The translations under genes were made by a program, and so were the position numbers. The notes beneath the pieces are model-generated. The model did not search any database. It was not told the origin of the DNA and saw only the letters and a program-made list of their open reading frames with translations. A DNA stretch of 64,000 bases from Pelagomonas calceolata (taxonomy: Eukaryota; Sar; Pelagophyceae; Pelagomonadales; Pelagomonadaceae). Of the stretch, positions 57,408 to 64,000 are shown piece by piece. Numbering within the stretch: position 1 is the stretch's first letter; every line of letters starts with the position of its first letter. The DNA is taken from contig CAKKNE010000003.1 in assembly GCA_918797485.1 (NCBI GenBank), forward strand, positions 4,402,001-4,466,000, in the 5' to 3' direction.

Positions 57408-59584
57408 TCACTCGTCCACGAGGCTCCCGTGGCCGAGCGCGCCACCGGCGAGGAACCCACCGCTCTTGCCATCGGGCCCCGCGACCCAGAACGCGTATAA
57501 AGCCGCGTCCTCCAGGCGAAACTCGAACCGTATAGCGCGCTCCGCCAGATCGGACACCAGGAGGAGGCGCCGGCGCGTCGCGTCCGCCGGGCCCGTGATA
57601 TTTGCGGCGCGCCCGCAGAGCGGCGCTCCGGCGTCGCTGAGCACGCGCACTTTGAGACCACCCTTGACGTCGGCGTTGACCTGTGTGGAAATCAAATTTC
57701 GGACGCCCCACGCCATCGACGCGACGTCGTCCCCGTAGCTGCGTCTCCGCGATGGCGTGGCGATTCCACGCCATCGACGCGATGTTGCCTCCATTCCTGC
57801 GTCGGCTCGATGACGTGGAAACTAACTCACTGGTTGATTTTTCACACAGACGTTGACCCAGAGGTAACGGGGCCCTGATACGAAAGAGAACGCGAGCGGT
57901 CGCGTCGTCGCGGTGCCGTTCGTCGCTTGGAGGCGCGCGAACCCGTCCCGTCTCAAGGTGGCCAATGCCGTGCGCTCCTCGTAGTCCTTGTAGACGCTTT
58001 TCCCGCCGCCCTTCCCGAACCCGTACCCCACGTAAAAATAGAGCCTTTCTTCGCGCGACCCGAGGCCGGCGACGATGGGCGAGCCCGAGGCGAGCTGCAC
58101 GTTCCACCAGCCCTCGGGCACGTCCAGAAACGGCCGTCGATCGTCCGGCCGAGTGATGTGAAACCCGTCGCGCGAAAAGCCCACGTGGGCCGAGTTGTTC
58201 TTCAGTTCGCCGCCCACGGCCGGGCCGTGGAGGAGCGCGAGCCCGTGGACGAGGATTGACTCGTAGGCGACGCCGTCCACGTTGTACACGTCGCACTGCT
58301 CGAAGGCGCAGTCGTCGCGGTCGACGGCGAACCAGGGCACCTGTGTGGAAATCAAATTTCGGGCGCCCCACGCCATCGACGCGATGCTGTCCCCGTGACC
58401 GCGTCGGCTCGATGGCGTGGAGGCTCACGAAGGTCCACGCAATATTTCTCAGGATAACCTAACTCACTGGTTGACACACAGCAGGGCACCGCCGCGTCGC
58501 CCTCGAGCAGCGGCTCGCACTGGAAGTAGGCGCCGTAGAGGGGCCGGCCGCCGCGCATCGCGATCCGTCGCAGGGGCGCTTCGGCGTGGGGCGCCTCGAA
58601 GAGGCGCCGCGCCCGCATGTGGCGCGACGGCCCGCCGCGGCACAGGTTCTCGCGCAGGCTGAACGCCCAGACTGGATCCCGTCGGAGCGGGTTCAGGAAG
58701 AACGTCGAGCGGTCCGCGAGCACGCCCGGGCTCCGCCAACCGTCGCCCTTCGGGTTCGTCCACGCGAGGCCGTCCGCGGACACGTAGGGCGTGTACTCGC
58801 GGTAGCGCCGCCCGCCCGTCATGTACTCCATGCGCAACGCCACGAAGCGCGGCGGCGTCCTCAAAAAGTCGTAGGCCACCTCGAAGGCCTCGACGTGCGC
58901 CGTCGCGAGGACCACGTTCGTCCCGCGCGCGGGGCGCACGACTTTCGGCGAGCGCGGCCGCAGCGCTCGCCGGTCGGGCGCGGGCGAGAAGCTCGTCGCG
59001 AGCTTCGGCCGCTCGAAGCGGAGGCCGTCCCGGGACGTCGCCACGCAGGTCCGGCCGCCCGGGACCCCGTGGTAGGGCCCGCCGCGCCAGCCGCACCGGT
59101 ACCAGAGGAGGAGCCGCCGCCGCGCTGGGTCGTACAATGATCCGCCCCCAAACGGCCGCGCCGTGCGCATGCCCTTGCACCGGGCCTGGTGGCACGACGC
59201 GTCCATGCCCTGGTTCGGCGTCAATACGGCGGGGTTCTTGAGACGCAGGCGGCCCCAGGTCCGCGTGACGTTGCGCGTGCGGGCCCAGTCGACGAGGTAG
59301 TCGTCAACAAAAAGCTGCCTGCCGCCGTCGACCCGGCGGACGCCCGGAAGTGAGCAGTACGGCGGCGTATCAGGCGCCCGCGGCGCTTGCGGCGGGTCGC
59401 TCGCGACGCGGTTTATGAATTCGGTGTCGCGCGGCGGCCACTCGCGTGGTAACGTGATGCCGCTGCGCGGGTCGGCGTTCGCGGCGACGGGCGGTGCGCG
59501 TGGCGTCGTGTCGACGCACCCTGGAGCGGCCCAGGAGGCTAGGCACCCAACGACAGCCCAGGAGATACTGCGCGCACGCGTCAT
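57408..59584 (-). CDS. Secreted beta-propeller glycosidase-like protein with two introner introns
   Basis: Exons 58490-59584, 57858-58340 and 57408-57680; 616 residues. The leader MTRARSISWAVVGCLASWAA is signal-like. GRQLFVDDYLVDWARTRNVT, RLRLKNPAVLTPN, GGSLYDPARRRLLLWYRCGW and GRTCVATSRDGLRFERPKLA match secreted five-bladed beta-propeller proteins (GH32/43-clan fold, common in planctomycete-type proteins). The C-terminal beta-sandwich (LKVRVLSDAGAPLCGRAANI, FRLEDAALYAFWVAGPDGKS) fits the same family. Probably acts on polysaccharide or matrix; active residues not assigned. Introns 58341-58489 and 57681-57857 are homologous transposon insertions; removing each with one target-duplication copy restores an uninterrupted frame (VPWF and VNADV). 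Bacterial-like ancestry is inferred from family resemblance. Confidence 0.7.
57681..57849 (-). mobile_element. Introner element 2 (intron-forming DNA transposon)
   Basis: 169 bp, starting CTGTGTGGAAATCAAATTTC on the plus strand and ending TTCACACAG, with ends inverted-repeat over about 15 bp. Flanked by 8-bp duplications GCGTTGAC (57673-57680) and ACGTTGAC (57850-57857), 7 of 8 identical. In gene orientation the intron is one duplication copy (supplying the GT of GTCAACGT) plus the element (supplying CACACAG). An internal CGCCATCGACGCGA unit is duplicated. Confidence 0.85.
58341..58481 (-). mobile_element. Introner element 1 (intron-forming DNA transposon)
   Basis: 141 bp, from CTGTGTGGAAATCAAATTTC to GGTTGACACACAG on the plus strand. 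Flanked by perfect 8-bp duplications CAGGGCAC (58333-58340 and 58482-58489; GTGCCCTG in gene sense). Donor GT is the first two bases of the duplication, acceptor AG the element end. Shares its first roughly 45 bp and last roughly 20 bp with introner element 2. Confidence 0.9.
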
Positions 59585-59839
59585 TGCGAGGTTGGGCTTT
59601 GTTACGCGACGTCTGAGATAGCGCGAGACTCAGCCGGGCCACTTTGCTTATTAGAGTGTGGAATGTCCCATGAGTTTGCATTTAATGTGTGGTGCTCTCA
59701 GATAGCGGCCTAGAGATGTAAGACACTAGCCCGGCTGGACCGCGCGCAAAACCCGTCGGTTAAGCTGAGGCTAGGCTAGGCTAGGCTCGGCAAAAACGCA
59801 GGAGTACGGGCAGGGACCAGAACTACACAACACGCCAGC
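59585..59839. promoter_or_regulatory. Divergent promoter region, beta-propeller / PX genes
   Basis: 255 bp between divergent ATGs, with GAGGCTAGGCTAGGCTAGGC at about 59768. No other element is identified. Confidence 0.35.
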
Positions 59840-61003
59840 ATGGCTGCATACGAGGGGGGCGCGCGCCGCCGCCCGCCGCCCCCTCTCAGCAAGCCGAGAG
59901 CCGCGCTCCTTGCCCTGGCGCAGCAGGACGCGGAACACTACCTGAGAGGCGCCGGCGCCGAAGGCCTGTCCGAGGCGATCCGCGCGGTCGCCGTCGCGGC
60001 GATCGAGGAATTTTCCGACGAAACGCGAGACCCCCGTAAGAGCTCCACCGGGCCCCCCGCGGCGAAGGTCAGCGCCGGGGCCGCGGGCGCGCATGCGCGG
60101 GTGGCGCACGCGCAGGCCGAGCGCATCGCCGCGCGGGACGCGCTCGCGGCGCGCGCGACCGACGACCCGCTGTCGTCGGCGCTGCTGCGCGCGGTGGCCG
60201 ACGAAATGCCGGCGCCGGCGACCGCGCCGCCGGCGCCCGCGGCGGGCCTGCGGCGCGGCCCGGCGCCGGACACCTTCGACGCGCGCGGCCTTCGCCCGCG
60301 AGCGACGGCGAGCGGAACCGGAGGCGCCCCGCCACCACGCTCACGGAGCGCGGGCCAGAACCCGTTCGCCGCGGAGCCCGGGGCCTTCGACGCGCCGCCG
60401 CTTGGCCAGAACCCGTTCGCCGCGGAGCCCGGGGCCTTCGACGCGCCGCCGCTTGGCCACGCCCCCCTCCGCGGGCCCACGGCTTCGGCCCCCCTCCGCG
60501 GCGTCGGCGGCGACCGCGAGCCGCGCAACCTGACGGAAATCGAGCGCGAGACGTGGCGGCGGCACGTCGAGGATCTGCGCCGGGGGCTCGAGGGCGACGC
60601 GGACGCGCCGGCGGCGGCGTACGCGTTCGGCGGCGTCTTCTCGTGCGAGATGTACGGCTCGTCCGAGCAGCGCGACCAACACGATGAGCTCTACACGGAG
60701 TACGTTTTGCGGTGCCGCTGGGGGCGCTCGGTCGACGCGACGCGGCCGTGGCTCGTGGGCCGCCGCTTTTCGGAATTCGCGGCCCTCGACGCCTCGCTGC
60801 GGGGCGCGTACCCGTCCCTGACCTTTCCGGCGCTGCCGTCCTCGTATGTCCTCTTCCCCTTGGACCCTGCGGTCGTCGAGGAGCGCGAGGCGGGGCTCGG
60901 CGCATACCTGGGCGCCCTGCTCCGCGACCTGCCCGAGCTGCTCAAGACGCGGCACGTCGACGAGTTCCTCCAGGTGTCCGCGCGGATCCGGGAGGTCCAC
61001 TAG
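59840..61003 (+). CDS. PX-domain (sorting-nexin-like) protein with NPF motifs
   Basis: 387 residues, single exon. The N-terminal half is Ala/Pro-rich and disordered. At 173-206 a 17-residue unit, GQNPFAAEPGAFDAPPL, is repeated exactly; each carries NPF, the EH-domain ligand of endocytic adaptors. The C-terminal PX domain (about 268-386) shows YTEYVLRCRWG, PWLVGRRFSEFAALDASLRG (R-R-F-S-E-F phosphoinositide-binding region), PSLTFPALPSSYVLFPLDPA with the Pro-rich loop, and EREAGLGAYLGALLRDLPEL. PX domains bind PI3P on endosomes, so an endocytic or vacuolar sorting role is expected. Convergent with CCT6. Confidence 0.8.
   Translation: MAAYEGGARRRPPPPLSKPRAALLALAQQDAEHYLRGAGAEGLSEAIRAVAVAAIEEFSDETRDPRKSSTGPPAAKVSAGAAGAHARVAHAQAERIAARDALAARATDDPLSSALLRAVADEMPAPATAPPAPAAGLRRGPAPDTFDARGLRPRATASGTGGAPPPRSRSAGQNPFAAEPGAFDAPPLGQNPFAAEPGAFDAPPLGHAPLRGPTASAPLRGVGGDREPRNLTEIERETWRRHVEDLRRGLEGDADAPAAAYAFGGVFSCEMYGSSEQRDQHDELYTEYVLRCRWGRSVDATRPWLVGRRFSEFAALDASLRGAYPSLTFPALPSSYVLFPLDPAVVEEREAGLGAYLGALLRDLPELLKTRHVDEFLQVSARIREVH
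60354..60455 (+). repeat. 51-bp in-frame tandem duplication encoding NPF motifs
   Basis: Two identical 51-bp units (60354-60404 and 60405-60455) within the PX gene, adding one extra NPF motif without changing the frame. Confidence 0.9.
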
Positions 61004-61433
61004 GTTGTTGTCTATGTGTTTGGTAGTATGCGGCACCGTTATCTTACTATTGCTATTTCGAAGATTTCGAAGCTCTCGGCAGTCTTGCAAAGCACCATAC
61101 CGCTTAGGACGGGAGTACAGCCTGAGGGTATGTGAGGTTTGCATCTTAGAATTGACTGCCCAGTAGTACATAGTTTCGGGAATGTAATTTATGTAATTTA
61201 GTATCATGCGGTAGCCGGCTAAGTATACTGGGTAGGCGTCTAGGGTGTTTGGCTGATTTTTCTGCCGGTCAGACTTGTGTCCGCTCGTCGCGAGGGGGTC
61301 GTTCCTGTCCAAGGGGGCTTGGAGGTGAGCGAGGCGCCACCCGCCGAGCGCTCCCGCCCGGGACTGGAGAAAAATCGACGGCGGGTGGGGAGCAGTATAT
61401 ATATAAGCGACGAAAAATTAGACGGGAGTGCAG
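61004..61433. other. Convergent spacer, AT-richer
   Basis: 430 bp between the PX and CCT6 stops, with TGTAATTTATGTAATTTAGT at about 61180 and TATATATATAAG at about 61397. No gene recognised. Confidence 0.3.
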
Positions 61434-63398
61434 CTAGGCGTACTCGTCGTCCGGCGCGGCCGCGGGGCCCTTGCCCATGGTGCGCCCGGCCTTCATGACC
61501 TCGTCCACCAGCAATAGCTGCGTCGCTAAGACGGTCGACAGGTGGAGGTACTGCTTCTTGACGCGGTAATTGTCCCAGACGCCTAGGGCCGCGGTGTCCG
61601 TGGCTTCTCCAGTAGCTAAATCGAGTCCGAGACACCCACCGGTCTTGATCCTAGCGTCCTGGACGTTCACGATCGCTTCCTGAACGTCGAGACCGGCGTT
61701 CTCCGCCAGGACCTTGGGCACGACCAGCAGCGCGTCCGCGTAGGCGTGGATGCCAAACTTCTTCTTGCCTCGGGCCGCTTCCGTTTTCGTGAACGTGTCC
61801 ACGAGCTCGGCAGCGGCGGCGACCTCAAACGCGCCGCCGCCCGGGACGACCTTGCCGTCCTCCAGCACGCCCGCGACCGCCCGCAACCCGTCCCGCACCG
61901 CGTCTTTGATTTGATCGATCGTATGCTTGTTCGGGCCTTTCAACAGCAAGGTGCAGGACTTCGGGTTCTTGACCTCGTCGATGAAGGTGTAGTTCTCCTC
62001 GCCCAGATTGACCTCGTAGAGCAGCCCGGTGTGGCCGAGGCAGTCCGGCTCGAGGTCGTCGAGGCAGTTCACCGCGGAGCCGCCGCACGCCAGGGCGATG
62101 CGCTCCATGTTCCGGCGCTTGGCCCGTCGACACGCCCAGATGCCCTCCTTGGCGAGCATGTCCAGGGAGAGGGGGTCGATGCCCTTTTGGTTGATGACGA
62201 CGAACGACTCGCCCTCCTTGCACACGCGGCGCTTGAACTCGATGACCTGCGGGGCGCGACCGGATTCGGCGGCGGCGGCGCGTCATCTCTCCGCCGGCGA
62301 TGCCACCGCCGCGACGGACAGGACGCCGCGGGGCGGACCTGCTTCACCTTGTCGTCCGTGAACTTGCGCTCGCTCTCGATGAGCCTCTCGCGCTGCTCCG
62401 CGTTCGAGTAGTAGAAGCCCGAGGCGACCTCGGACTTTTCGTACTCGAGCGAGACGTTGCACGTGAGGACGTGGCCTGCGCGGCGCGGCGCCGTCGCGCG
62501 ACCGCCGCGGCCCGCTCGCGATCGCGAAGACGTTTCGCACGAAGACGCGAGACCACGGAGACGCCATCGACGCGACCCCGTCCCGGTCGGGTCCGATTTC
62601 CGCGCCGCGTCGCCGACAGTTCGTGAGGCGCTTGGGCATGTCGGGGTGCCGCGACGCGTGGTCGAGCACCAGGCCTCGCACGAACCGGGAGTCGGCCCCG
62701 AGCTTGTGCTCCATGGTCATCACCTCGACCATGTGCAGGTCGACGGCCAAACTCCCCTCGTCGTCTTCGTCGCGCACCGTCAGGACGGCGTCCACGACGG
62801 CCCCGGTCATGAGGTCCGCGATCTTCGGCTGGAGCTTCGTCCGGAGCGCGGTCCGCGCGACGCTCTGGAGGAGCTCCCGCGGCGGATTCTTCGCGTCCAC
62901 GCCGACGGCGCACGCGTCGAGGATTTCGAGCGCCTTGTCCCGCGCGAGGTCGTAGCCCTCGGCGATGACGCGCGGGTGCATGCCCTCGCCGACGTATCGT
63001 TCCGCGCACTTCAGAAGTTCGCCCGTCAGCAACACCACGGACGTCGTGCCGTCGCCCGTGATTTCGTCCTGCGCGGTGGCGGTGCGCGCGATCATGGTCG
63101 CCGTCGGGTGCCTGCGTAGAGATCGACCGGCGAGCGTATGAGCGCCGACACGCTCCTGATCGAAAAATTGCGGCGCCGTCGGGCGCATGATCTGCATCTC
63201 CTTCAGGAGGACGGCGCCGTCCTTCGTGAGCTTGATCTGGCCCGCGCCGCCCACGAGCATCTTCAGCGTTCCTCTCGGCCCGAGGTTCGACTTGAGGACC
63301 GACGCGAGCCCTCGGCCGGCGGAGACGTTGACTAAAAGCGACTGGGACTTGGCCACGATCTCGGCGTTCGGGTTGACGAGTTTGGCCGCGGCGGCCAT
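61434..63398 (-). CDS. CCT6: T-complex chaperonin zeta subunit
   Basis: Exons 63187-63398, 62618-63111, 62339-62475 and 61434-62246; 551 residues. Matches CCT zeta throughout: [40 protein letters not shown] (ATP site GDGTTS), [125 protein letters not shown]. Intron 1 (63112-63186, 75 bp) has a GC donor and is flanked by a 13-bp duplication; intron 2 is 62476-62617 (142 bp); intron 3 is 62247-62338 (92 bp). Joins restore homologue spacing exactly. Part of the eight-subunit cytosolic ring that folds actin and tubulin. Confidence 0.96.
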
Positions 63399-64000
63399 GG
63401 CGCAAAGAATTGCCCGGCGCGTCTGTCTTCCTCGGGCGTCGCTTTCTTAGAGCGCTGCGAACCACAGCCGCTAAATGCGCAGCTGCAGGCTGCCAAGTGA
63501 ATAAGAGGTCTCAGCAAAACCCCCCTCCCCAACCCGCACGGACATAATGTGGGCTTCACTAGCGTTCATGCACATTAGCCCGGCTTTTCGCCCCTAGTGG
63601 GTTGCCCCCTCCCTCCAAAAAAAACCGCCGCGAAAAAAGATGGTACAACGATATGTTCTATAAGCAAAGGTGAACTTTGCCCGGCCATCGGCGGCCCGGG
63701 ACTCGGACAACGAGACGCCTCGGAGTGTTTTTATTATAAACTGGTTTGCGGTGTAGCGTCGTTAGACACCCAATGTATAGTCTCAAATTTCGAGAGTGAG
63801 AGATACATATCTAGGGTAGGAAGGGCAGTACCTCGGTACTTGCTGGTACCGTAGGTACCGTGGTACGTCCCCTCCATACGCAGGTATGAACGTACCGTGG
63901 TACCGAGTGCCGCAGGCGCGGCAGGCACTGTTCAAGGAGCTCACAGATTATAACACAAAAAAACACACAACACGCTCCGACATGGAACGGGTGAAAATTT
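63399..64000. other. Right-edge spacer, possible start of another gene
   Basis: CCT6 promoter side, then low-GC sequence, and a GGTACC array at 63829-63905. ATATCTAGGGTAGGAAGGGC at about 63809-63828 also occurs at 53029-53048 next to the LINE tail. An ATG at 63980 opens a frame to the edge, too short to judge. Confidence 0.35.
63829..63905. repeat. GGTACC array near right edge
   Basis: CTCGGTACTTGCTGGTACCG then TAGGTACCGTGGTACG and CGTACCGTGGTACCGAG; 430 bp upstream of CCT6 and 75 bp upstream of the possible ATG at 63980. Confidence 0.6.

Noticed and set aside
1-64000. CRISPR arrays, rRNA genes, bacterial operons
   Set aside because: No regularly spaced repeats, rRNA signatures or polycistronic layout; all confident genes are eukaryotic nuclear.

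Overview
The window looks like nuclear DNA of a photosynthetic stramenopile, most likely a pelagophyte close to Aureococcus. Nothing in it is bacterial or organellar. Evidence: very GC-rich, tightly packed genes on both strands, with tiny GC-rich GT-AG (sometimes GC-AG) introns ending in CGCAG; eukaryote-only genes (ATG8, CCT6, RNASEH2A, DHX37-like helicase, ATAD2-like ATPase, TPR/Mlp-like nucleoporin, UEV/Mms2); a plastid-type geranylgeranyl reductase and a fused aspartokinase-homoserine dehydrogenase, both with signal-like leaders; and two introns built from introner-like DNA transposons, a class described from Micromonas and Aureococcus.

Layout. 0-9.5 kb: partial fatty-acid elongase (-), a 194-bp duplicated segment, a double sulfotransferase (-), a SAP+Myb relic with three in-frame stops, ATG8 (+), a repeat-rich stretch with two non-autonomous DNA transposons carrying 8-bp target duplications (7231-7617, 7888-8389), and a glycosyltransferase (-). 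10-25 kb: glycosyltransferase (+), TPR-like coiled-coil nucleoporin (-) divergent from a DHX37-like helicase (+), then an ATAD2-like ATPase (-). 25-33 kb: AP2/ERF-like fragment, UEV (+), a four-TM protein (+), aspartokinase-homoserine dehydrogenase (-) divergent from chlP (+). 33-43 kb: repeat-rich spacer, rhomboid with PDZ-like domains (-), phosducin-like (-), 2OG-Fe(II) oxygenase (-), decayed coding fragments. 43-57 kb: EF-hand/ankyrin protein (+) overlapping a secreted protein (-) by 4 bp, RNASEH2A (-), secreted protein (-), tandem kinase-fold gene (+), LINE 3' end, DxD glycosyltransferase (+), small AT-rich ORF (-), O-fucosyltransferase-like gene (+). 57-64 kb: secreted beta-propeller gene (-) carrying both introner introns, PX protein (+), CCT6 (-).

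Many genes encode secreted or Golgi products (sulfotransferases, four glycosyltransferase-like proteins, kinase-fold pair, prolyl-hydroxylase-like enzyme, beta-propeller), which fits glycan and extracellular-matrix work but is scattered rather than an operon. The most notable signals are the introner-type introns, whose donor GT lies in the target duplication, an intergenic transposon with nearly the same ends, and promoter-proximal GGTACC palindrome arrays upstream of at least seven start codons.
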